From Accumulibacter sp. (GTDB taxonomy: Bacteria; Pseudomonadota; Gammaproteobacteria; Burkholderiales; Rhodocyclaceae), in NCBI RefSeq assembly GCF_029255125.1, contig NZ_JAPUVR010000082.1:1-52859 (forward strand): 52,859 bases of DNA, given 5' to 3'. Below, one piece after another: positions 40,558 through 52,500 of the stretch. Position 1 is the first letter of the stretch. Each line of letters begins with the position of its first letter. The translations under genes were made by a program, and so were the position numbers. A model generated the notes under the pieces. It saw only the letters and a list, made by a program, of their open reading frames with translations. It was not told the DNA's origin and did not search any database.

Positions 40558-43500
40558 ATGAACGCCCGCCAGCCCTTCGCCAAGCGTCCGATCGTCGAAG
40601 AACTCGAACCGCGGCTGCTCTATTCCGCCGATCTGTCGCCGCTGCACACGCTGGCCACCGACGGCGGCAATGAGGTCCGCTGGCTGGAAACGACCGCGCC
40701 ACCCAACGCCACGCCGACGGAGCGCGCTCAGACGCAGACCGAAAAACGGCACGAAGTGGTGATCATCGACGGCGGCATCGCCAACTGGTCGGCACTGCTC
40801 GCCGACCTGCCGACCGCCGATGACGACCGGAAGCTGGAGATCGCTGTCCTCGACCCCAACGATGACGGCCTGCAGCAGATCAGCGAGATTCTTGCGCAAT
40901 TCGACGATCTGGCCGCCGTGCACCTGGTCAGCCACGGCGCCAGCGGTGAAGTCATCCTGGGCAATCGCCACCTCGACCGGCAAGCGCTGCAAGAAAACGG
41001 CGAACTGCTGCAACGCTGGGGACAGTCGCTGTCCGCCGACGGCGACCTGCTGCTCTACGGCTGCCAGGTCGGCGAGGGTAGCGCCGGACAAGCCTTCATC
41101 ACCGAATGGGCGCGCCTGTCGGGGGCCGATGTGGCGGCCAGCGACGACGCCACCGGAGCCGCCGCCGCGGGTGGCGACTGGACGCTGGAAGCCAGTGTCG
41201 GCCGCATCGAAGCCCAGGCTCTGACGGCGGCCGACTGGCAGGGGACGCTGGCCCTCAGCGCCCAGGGCGCGGAAACCCGCGTCAACACCAGCACCACCAG
41301 TACCCAGGAAACCGCCGAATACAACGGCGGCAGCGTGGCGATGGACGCCAACGGCAACTTCGTCGTCGTGTTCCACGACTACAACGACGATTACATCTAC
41401 TTCCAGCGTTTCAACGCCGCCGGCGTGGCGCAGGGCGCGCAGACGCGGGTCAACCCCGCCGTGTACCAGTACCGCGACCAGCCCTGCGTGGCGATGGACC
41501 CCAGCGGCAACTTCGTGGTGGTCTGGGCCAGCGCCAACCAGGACGCAGCCTCCTCCCTGGGCATCTACGCCCAACGCTTCAGCGCCAGCGGCGTGGCCCA
41601 GGGCGGCGAGTTCCGCGTCAACACCCTGACCGCCGGCGACCAGTACTCGCCTGCCGTCGCGACGGACGGCAGCGGCAACTTCGTGATCACCTGGACCGAC
41701 GCCGGCACCGCGACCGTCAAGGCGCAGCGCTACAACGCCAGCGGCGTGGCCCAAGGCGGCGAGCTCGTCGTCGATGGCTACGCCCCCAACGCCTACGGCA
41801 CCTCGGTGGCGATGAATGCCAGCGGTGCTTTCGTCGTCGGCTGGTCGGACTACAGCTCGGGCAACAGCTTCGAGATCTACTGTCAGCGCTTCGACGCCAG
41901 CGGCGCGGCGCAGGGCGGCAAGACGCGCGTCAACACCAGTACCACCGGCTACCAGGAAGGCGCTGCGGTGGGCATGGCCGACGACGGCAGCTTCGTGGTC
42001 GCGTTCGAGGACAGCGACTCGACCAGCGGCGACATCTACTTCCAGCGCTACAACGCCAGCGGCGTGGCACAGGGCGGCAACGTCCGTGCCAACACCTACA
42101 CCACCAGCAATCAGTTTTACGCGGCCGTGGCGATGAATGCGAGCGGCAGCTTCATCGTCACCTGGCAGAGCTTCGGCCAGGACGCCGGTTCCAGCCAAGG
42201 CATCTACATGCAGGCCTACAACGCCGACGGCAGCGCCTCGGGCAGCGAGACGCGCGTCAACACCACCACCGCCGGCGGCCAGTATTGGCCCTCGGTGGCT
42301 TACGAAGGCGGCAACGCGGTGGTGGTGTGGAGCGGCATGGGCCCGGGCGATGCCACCGACGGCGGCATCTTCTTCCAGCGCCTAGCCGAGCCGGCCAACA
42401 CCGCGCCCACGTTCAACGGCGCGGCCTTCGGCGGCGGCGACGGCATCGCCACCACCGCATTGGGCTCGGCTGCCGACGATGCCTACAGCCTGGCCGTCCA
42501 ATCCGACGGCAAGGTGGTGGTGGCGGGAACCAGCTTCAACGGCACCAACTACGACTACGCGGTGGTGCGCTACAACGCCGACGGCACGCTCGACACCACC
42601 TTCAGCGGCGACGGCAAGCTCACCACCGTGGTGGCCTCGGGCGACGATGTGGCCCAGGCCGTCACGCTGCAGGCCGACGGCAAGATTCTGGTGGCCGGCT
42701 ACAGCAACAACGACTTCGCGCTGGTGCGCTACAACACCGACGGCACGCTGGACACCACTTTCAGCGGCGACGGCAAGCTGACCACCGCGATCGGGGCCTC
42801 GGGTGACTACGCAACCGGCGTTGCCGTCCAAGCCGACGGCAAGATCGTGGTGGCCGGCTACTACCTTAGCGGCAACTACAAGTTTGCCGTGGTGCGCTAC
42901 AACGCCGACGGCACGCTGGACACCAGCTTCAGCGGCGACGGCATCGCCACCCTCTCGTTCGGCACCTCCAACGAATACGGCTACAGCCTCGCGCTGCAGG
43001 CCGACGGAAAGATCCTGGTGGCGGGCGAGGCCAACATGAGCGGCAACGTCGACGTCGCGCTGGCCCGCCTGAACACCGACGGCACGCTCGACGCCAGCTT
43101 CAGCGGCGACGGCATGGTGACCACCGCCATCGGCACCGGGATCGACTCCGGCCGCGGCGTCACCGTGCAGTCCGACGGCAAGATCGTCGTCGCTGGCTCC
43201 AGCTCCAACGGCAGCAACAACGACATCGCGGTCGTGCGCTACAACACTGACGGCACGCTGGACACCAGCTTCAGCGGCGACGGCAAGCTCACCACGGCCG
43301 TCGGCAGCGGGGCCGACGAGGGGCGCGGCGTCGTCGTGCAGTCCGACGGCAAGATCGTGGTGACGGGCTACAGCGTCAACAGCAACAACGACTTCGCGCT
43401 GGTGCGCTACAACAGCGATGGCACGCTGGATACCAGCTTCAGCGGCGACGGCAAGCTCACCACGGCCGTGGGCGCGGGCACCGACTGGGCCTACAAGGCC

Positions 43501-46500
43501 GCCGTTCTGTCCGACGGCAGGATCCTGGTGGCGGGCGAGTCCAACAACGGATCGAACATGGATTTCGCGCTGGTGAGCTACAACAGCGACGGCTCGCTGA
43601 GCACCGCGCCGATCACCACGCTCAACGCCACCCCCAGCTTCACCGAAGGCGGCTCGGCGGTGGTCCTGGACGCCGATGTGCAGGTGACCGATGCCGAGCT
43701 CAGCGCCGGCAACTTCAGCGGCGCCACGCTCACGCTGGCGAGGACCGGCGGCGCCAACGCGCAGGACGTGTTCGGTGCGAGCGGCACCCTCGGCACCCTG
43801 ACCCAGGGCGGCAACCTCGTGGTCGGCGGCACGACCATCGGCACCGTCACCACCAACAGTGCCGGCCTGCTGGTGCTGACTTTCAACACCAACGCCACCA
43901 ACGCGCTGGTGAACTCGGCGATGCAGCAGATCGCCTTCAGCAACTCCAGCGACGCCCCGCCGGCCTCGGCGCAGATCAACTGGACCTTCAGCGACGGCAA
44001 TACCGGTGCGCAGGGCGTCGGCGGTGCGTTGTCTGCCACCGGATCGACTACGGTCACCATCACCGCGGTCAACGATCCCCCGGTCAACACCGTGCCCGGC
44101 GCGCAGACCACCGGCGAGGACACGAACCTCGTTTTCTCGACGGCAAACGGCAACGCGCTTTCGATCGCCGACCCGGATGGGGGCGCGGGCACGTTCGAAG
44201 TCACGCTGTCGGTCACCAACGGCACGCTCACGCTCGGTGGCACGGCGGGTCTCAGCTTCGTCAGCGGCGACGGCAGCGCAGACACGACGATGACCGTGCG
44301 CGGCACACTGTCCGACCTCAATGCCGCGTTGCAGGGGCTCACTTACGCGCCGACGGCCAACTACAGCGGCGGCGCCACGCTGACGCTCCAGACCTCGGAC
44401 CTGGCTCTGTCGGACACCGATCCGGTGGCCATCACGGTTGCCGCCGGCAACGACGCGCCGACCTTCACCTCAGACGGCAACGGCACCGTCACCACGGCGA
44501 TCGGAGCCGGCACCGACGCCGCCGAGGAAGTCGTCGTCCAGGCCGACGGCAAGTACGTCGTCGTCGGCCGGAGCAGCAACGGCGCCAACGACGACTTCGC
44601 CATCGCGCGTTACAACAGCAATGGCACGCTCGACACCACCTTCTCCGGCGACGGCAAGACTACGGTGGCCATCGGCAGCGGACTGGACCAGGCGTTCGCC
44701 GTGGCCCTGCAAAGCGACGGCAAGATCGTCGTGGCAGGTAACAGCTACAACGGCACTGACACAGACTTCGCGGTTCTGCGCCTCAATACCGATGGCTCGC
44801 TGGACACCACCTTCTCGGGCGATGGCAAGGTCACCACCGACCTCGCACTCGGCAATGACGACGCCAACAGCGTGCTGATCCAGTCCGACGGCAAGATCGT
44901 GGTCACGGGCTCGGCGGACAACGGTGTGTCCTACGACTTCGCCGCCGTGCGCTACAACACCAATGGCACGCTCGATACCAGCTTCTCCATTGATGGCAAG
45001 GTCACCACGTTCTTCGGCGTCAATCACGACGAATCGTGGGACTCGCTGCTGCAGTCCGACGGCAAGATCGTCCTCGTCGGCAGCACCAACCTCGGCGCTT
45101 CCGATGACTTCGCCATTCTGCGCTACAACACCGATGGCACGCTCGACACGACGTTCTCCGGCGATGGCAAGCAGACGGCAAGTTTTGGCGGCAACCTGGA
45201 CGTTGCCTATTCCGTGGTGCAGCAAGCCGACGGCAAGCTGGTGCTGGCAGGCAAGTACTTCGACGGTTCGAGCTACGCATTCGCCATCTCCCGGCTGACG
45301 ACGACCGGCAGCCTTGACACCACGTTCTCCGGCGATGGCCTGCAGCTCGTGGATGTGTCAGCAAGCGCGGACGCGGCCTACAGCGTTGCGCTGCAGTCCG
45401 ACGGCGCCATCGTGCTGGCCGGCCCCAGCGGCAACGGCAGCACCGACGACTTTGCCGTCGTCCGGCTGACCTCCGCCGGCGCCCTCGACACCACCTTCTC
45501 CGGGGACGGCATGCTGACCACCTCGCTCGGCGGCCTCGACCAGGCCGCGAGCGTGGTGGTGCAGTCGGACGGCGCGATCGTCGTCGCCGGCGTCGGCGCC
45601 GGCGACTTCGCGCTGGTCCGCTACGGGAGTACCGGCACGCTCGATGCCACATTCAACGGCACCAACACGCTCGACGGCGCACCGAGCCACACCGAGGGTG
45701 GCAGCCCGGTGGTGCTGGACGGCAACGTGCAAGTGTTTGATGCCGAGCTTTCGGGCGCCGGCAATTACAGTGGCGCCACGCTTACACTGGCACGCCACGG
45801 CGGCGCCAACGCGCAGGATGTGTTCAGCGCCACCGGCGTGTTAAGTTCCATCGCTGCGGCCAGTGGCAACGTAGTGGTCAGCGGAACCACCATCGGTACC
45901 TACACCAACAGTGCCGGCACGCTCGTCTTCACGTTCAACGCCAGCGCCACGCAAACGCGGGTGAACTCAGCGATGCAGGCCATCGCCTACAGCAACGCCA
46001 GCGACGCGCCACCCGCCAGTGTGCAGATCGACTGGACGTTCAACGACGGCAACAGCGGCGCGCAGGGCAGCGGCGGCGCGCTCAGCGCCACCGGCAGCAC
46101 CACGGTGAGCATCACCGCGGTCAACGATCCGCCGGCGAACGCGGTTCCCGGCGCGCAGAGCACCAACGAGGACACGGTCAAGGTGTTCTCGTCGGCCAAC
46201 GGCAACGCGATTTCGATCACCGACCCCGACGACAGCGGCGCCACCTTCGAGGTCACGCTGTCGGTCACCAACGGCACGCTGACGCTCGCCGGCACCAGCG
46301 GCCTGGCCTTTACTGTCGGCGACGGCGGCGCCGACACGACGATGAGCTTCAGCGGTACAGTGGCCAACATCAACACCGCCCTGGATGGACTGACTTTCTC
46401 GCCCACCACCAACTTTACCGGCGGAGCAACGCTGACGCTCGCCACCGCGGATTCGGTCCTCGCCAGCCTGAACATCGACGCCAACCTGCACGCGCGCTAC

Positions 46501-49500
46501 ACGTTCGAGAACAGTGCCAGCGATGTCGCCCCTGGAACGACGCAGAACGGTGTTCTCGGCGGCGACGCGAACTACGCCGCCGATGGTACACGCGGCCGCG
46601 TACTCGGCCTGGACGGCGCCGGCGACTACGTCAGCATCGCCGACACCAGCAGCTTCCGGGCGCTGACCCAAGGGACGATCGCGTCCTGGGTGAAGTTCAC
46701 CGACACAGGGTTCAGGGTGATCTTCTCGGTCACCGACGGAGCAAGCAATCAGAACTATTTGAATCTATTCGTCAACAACGGCAAGCTCGGCGCGCAGACG
46801 GTAGACGGGAATAGCTGGATCTTCGAAACGGTTTCAACCGCCACGATCAATGACGGCAACTGGCACCATGTCGCCTTCACGGTGAACGGTTCGGGCAACC
46901 AGTTGTACATCGACGGCACCGCGGCGGCCCGCACGTTCAACCAAGGCAACGCGGCAACGTCGTCGTTCTACGCGTCGCTCAATAGCGTAACCAGCGTGAC
47001 GATTGGCGCCACCTACACTGTGCCAGGTTCCTACCTCAGCGGCTTCTCCGGCCAAATCGACGATCTGCGCGTCTACAGCCGCGCCCTGACGGCGGGCGAG
47101 TTGTCGCTGCTGGCGGCCGATCAGAGCCTGACCGACAGCGACACGGTAGCGATCACCGTGAGTGCCGCCAACGACGCGCCGACCTTCGCCATTGGCACCG
47201 GCATCGTGACGACCAACGTCACGCCGGCTGCCGATCACGGCAACGCAGTGATCGCGCAGAGCGACGGCAAGCTTCTGGTCGCCGGCGAAGGTAACGGTGA
47301 CTTCGTGCTCGTGCGCTACAAGACCGACGGCACGCTCGATACGGCCTTCGGTGGTGGCGACGGGATGGTGTCCACCGCGGTCGGCAGCGGAGGCGGCTTT
47401 GCCTCCAGCCTTGCGCTTCAGGCGGACGGAAAGATCATCGTCTCAGGTTATGCCAGCAACGGCAGCAATGACGACTTTGCCCTTGTCCGCTACAACCCGG
47501 ATGGCTCGCGGGACACCGACTTCGGTACCGGCGGCAAGGTCACCACCGCGATCGGAGCCGGCGACGACCGGGCGCTAGGCGTCGCCGTGCAAAGCAACGG
47601 CCGTATCGTACTCGCGGGGTACAGCTACAACGGCAGCAACAACGATTTTGCCGTCGTGCGCTATAACAGCGATGGCACGCTGGACACCACATTCAGCGGC
47701 GACGGCAAGCTGACCACGGCAATCAGCACCAGCAACGATGACGCCTACGCAGTACTGGTGCAAAGCGACGGCAAGATCGTCGTTGTCGGCAGCAGCCTGA
47801 TCGGCGGCACGAACTGGGACTTTGCCGCCGCGCGCTACAACAGCGACGGAACACTGGACACCAGCTTCAGCGGCGACGGCCTGGCCAATTTCGCCGTCGG
47901 CACCGGCCATGATTATGCCTGCGGCGTGGCGCTGCAGCCGGATGGCAAGTTGGTGCTGGCCGGCTACGGAGTCAACGGCGCGACCAGTGACTTTGCCGTC
48001 GTGCGCCTGAATAGCAGCGGCACGCTCGACACCAGCTTCAGTGGCGACGGCAAGCTCTTCACCGCGATCGGGGCGAGCGAGGACCTGGCGACCAGCGTGA
48101 CGCTGCAGACGGATGACAAGATCGTGCTCGCCGGTACCTATGCCAATGGCGCAAACACCGATCTGGCCGTGGCCCGGTATAACGTTGACGGCTCGCTCGA
48201 CACCAGCTTCGACAGCGACGGGATCAAAACTCTGGCACTGCCCGCAGGCAGCAACCAAGTCACTGGCGTCGCCGTCTCGAACGGGCGGATCGTCGCCGTC
48301 GGCACCACGCAGTCCAAACTCGCCGCCGTGTTCCTGGGGACAAACGGCACGCCCGAGGCCACCATCGGCGCCGTCAACACGCTGGACGGCGCGCCAACGT
48401 ACACCGAAGGCGGTGCCCCGGCGGTGCTGGATGCCAATGTCCAGATCTTCGATGCCGAGTTGTCCGCGAACAACAACTTCAGCGGGGCCACGCTGACGCT
48501 GACGAGGAACGGCGGCGCCAATGCGCAGGACGTGTTCAGCGCCAGCGGTACGCTCGCCACGCTGACCCAGGGCGGCAACCTGACCGTCGGCGGTACGACC
48601 ATCGGCACCGTCACCACCAACAGCGGCGGAACGCTGTTGCTCAGCTTCAACGGCAGCGCCACCAACGCGCTGGTCAACTCGGCAATGCAGCAGATCGCCT
48701 ACAGCAATACGAGCGACGCGCCAGCAGCCAGTGTACAGATCAACTGGACGGTCAACGACGGCAACAGCGGCACCCAAGGCAGTGGCGGCGCGCTGCAGAA
48801 CACCGGCAGTACCACGGTCACCATCACTGCGGTCAACGACGCGCCGGTGCTCGCCGATACCGCGCTGTCGATCACCGTCGCCGAGGATGCCGTCGTGCCG
48901 AGCGGCGCGGTGGGCTCCTTGCTCAGCGCTTTCACCGGCGGCATCTCCGACGTCGACAGCGGCGCGCTCAAGGGCATCGCCATCACCGCCAGCAACGAGA
49001 CCAATGGCACCTGGTACTACAGCACCAACAGCGGCACCAACTGGAGCACTGTCGGCGTGGTGAGCAACACGTCGGCGCTGCTGCTCGCTGACGACGGCAA
49101 CACACGGCTATATTTCACACCGAACGCCGACTACAACGGCACCGCCAGTAGCGCGCTCACCCTGCGCGCCTGGGACCGCAGCAGCGGCAGCGCCGGCAGC
49201 AAGGTCGATACCAGTTCCAACGGCGGCAGCACCGCCTACTCCAGCGCCACCGACGTCGTCGACGTGACGGTGACCGCGATCAACGACGCGCCAACCTTCG
49301 GCGTCGGAGCCGGCGGCCTCACCATCCCGGCGGGATCGGTGGGCGGCGAGGCATACAGCGTCATCGTGCAAGCCGACGGCAAGATCATCACGGCCGGCTA
49401 CCGCAACGACGCCGGCCAACTGGACATTCAACTGATCCGCTGCAACGCCGACGGCAGCGTGGACACCGGCTTCGGCAACAACGGCAGGGTGATCACCGCG

Positions 49501-52500
49501 ATCGGGGCGGGCGCTGACTTCGCTTGGGAAGTGGCCTTGCAGGCGGACGGCAAGATCCTGGTCGCTGGCGAAAGCTACAACGGCAGCAACAGCGACTTTG
49601 CGCTGGTGCGTTACAACACCGATGGCAGCCTCGATGCCAGCTTCGGCAGCGGTGGCAAGGTGACCACCGCGATCGGCTCAGGCAACGAACAAGCCATGGG
49701 ACTCGCGGTGCAGGCCGACGGCAGGATCGTGCTCGCCGGCTGGTCCGGAAGTGACTTCGCACTGGCGCGCTACAACACCGACGGCAGTCTGGACGCGAGT
49801 TTCGGCACCGGCGGCAAGGTCGTCACTTCGTACGGAGCCAACAGCGGCGCGTATTCCGTGGCGGTCCAGCCCGACGGCAAGATCGTGCTCGCCGGCAGCA
49901 TCTGGAACGGCAGCAATTACGACGTGGCGGTGTTGCGCTACAACACCAACGGCACGCTGGACGCCGGATTCGGCAGCGCTGGCAAGGTCACCACGGCCGT
50001 CGGCACCGGGCATGACTTCAGCTACGATCTGGCACTGCAAGCCGATGGCCGGATCGTGCTGACCGGATCGACCAGCAACGGCGGCAGTGGCAGCGTCCTG
50101 GTGCTGCGCTACAACGTCGACGGCAGCCTGGACACCAGCTTCAACGGCACCGGCAAGGTGAGCACTGCCGTGGGTTCCTACAGCGCCTACGGCGAAAGCG
50201 TGGCCATCCAGCCCGACGGCAAGATCGTCGTCGTTGGCGCCGCCAGAAACGCCAGCAACACCTACGACGATTCGCTGGTGCTGCGCTACAACACCGACGG
50301 CAGCCTGGACACGAGCTTCAATGGCAGCGGCAAGCTCACTTCGGAGCTCAGCAGCGCCGGCGACCACTTTTATGACCTCGCCCTGCAGCCCGACGGCACT
50401 ATCGTGGCCGCAGGGTACGCGACGATCAATGGCACCCAGGAATTCCTGCTGGCGCGCTACACTGCCAGCGACACCCTCGACCCGACCTTCGGCACGATCC
50501 TCGGCCCGCTCGACGGCGCGCCGAGCTATACGGAAGGCGGCAGCGCCGTCGTGCTCGACAGCGATGTTCGCGTCTACGATGCCGAACTGACCGCCAGCAA
50601 CTTCAGCGGTGCAACGCTGACGCTGGCGAGGAATGGCGGCGCCAACACACAGGACGTGTTCAGCGCCAGCGGCACGCTCGCCGCACTGACCCAGGGCGGC
50701 AACCTGACCGTCGGCGGAACGACCATCGGCACCGTCACCACCAACAGCGCCGGCACGCTGCTGCTCAGCTTCAACGCCAGCGCCACCAACGCGCTGCTCG
50801 ATTCGGCGCTGCAGCAGATCGCCTACAGCAATTCAAGCGACACCCCGCCCGCCTCGGTCCAGATCGACTGGACCTTCAACGACGGCAACGCCGGCGCCCA
50901 GGGTACCGGCGGCGCCCTCGCCGATGTCGGCCACACCACGGTGACGATCACAGCGACGAACGACGCCCCGACCGGCAGCGTCACCATCGACGACACCACG
51001 CCAGCCCAAGGCCAGACGCTCACCGCCAGCAACACGCTCGCCGACGCCGACGGCCTCGGTGCGATCAGCTACCAGTGGCAACGTGCCGGCATCGACATCG
51101 GCGGCGCTACCGGCAGCACCTACACCACGACGCAGGCCGATGTCGGCCAGATCCTGCGCGTCGTCGCCAGCTACACCGACGGCCAGGGCACCCTCGAATC
51201 GGTCCCCTCCGCTGGGACGAGCGCAGTTACGAATGTGAACGACGCGCCGACCGGCAGCGTCACCATCGACGACACCACGCCAGCCCAAGGCCAGACGCTC
51301 ACTGCCAGCAACACCCTCGCTGACGCCGACGGCCTCGGTACGATCGGCTACCAATGGCAGCGTGGCGGCGTCGACATCGTCGGCGCCACCGGCACCACCT
51401 ACACCACGACGCAGGCCGATGTCGGACAGATCCTGCGCGTCGTCGCCATCTACACCGACGGCCAGGGTACCCTCGAATCGGTCCCCTCCGCTGGGACGAG
51501 CGCAGTTACGAATGTGAACGACGCGCCCAGCGGCAGCGTCACCATCGACGACACCACGCCAGCCCAAGGCCAGACGCTCACCGCCAGCAACACGCTCGCC
51601 GACGCCGACGGCCTCGGTACGATCGGCTACCAATGGCAGCGTGGCGGCGTCGACATCGTCGGCGCCACCGGCAGCACCTACACCACGACGCAGGCCGATG
51701 TCGGCCAAGTCCTGCGCGTCGTCGCCAGCTATACCGACGGCCAGGGAACGCTCGAATCGGTGCCGTCCGCCGGAACGAGCGCCGTTACCAACGTCAACGA
51801 CGCGCCCACCGGCAGCGTCACGATCGACGACACGACACCAAGCCAAGGCCAGACGCTCACCGCCAGCAATACGCTGGCGGACGCCGACGGCCTTGGTGCG
51901 ATCAGCTACCAGTGGCAACGTGCCGGCGTCGACATCGTCGGCGCTACCGCCAGCACCTACACCACGACGCAGGCCGATGTCGGCCAGATCCTGCGCGTCG
52001 TCGCCAGCTACACCGACGGCCAGGGTACGCTCGAATCGGTGCCGTCCGCTGGAATCAGCGCCGTCACCAACGTCAACGACGCGCCGACCGGCAGCGTCAC
52101 CATTGGCGATACGACGCCAGCCCAAGGTCAGACGCTCACCGCCAGCAACACCCTCGCTGACGCCGACGGCCTCGGCGCAATCAGCTACCAATGGCAGCGC
52201 GCCGGCGTCGACATCGTCGGCGCTACCGGCAGCACCTACACCACGACGCAGGCCGATGTCGGCCAGATCCTGCGCGTCGTCGCCAGTTATACCGACGGCC
52301 AGGGAACGCTCGAATCGGTCCCGTCCGCTGGGACAAGCGCCGTCACCAACGTCAACGACGCGCCAAGCGGCAGCGTCACCATCGACGACACCACGCCAGC
52401 CCAAGGCCAGACGCTCACCGCCAGCAACACGCTCGCCGATGCCGACGGCCTCGGCGCGATCAGCTACCAATGGCAGCGTGGCGGCGTCGACATCGGCGGC

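Noticed and set aside
40516-42198. A 560-codon minus-strand open frame over the start of the giant gene
   Set aside because: Val/Ala/Gly/His-rich periodic sequence that mirrors the forward repeats.
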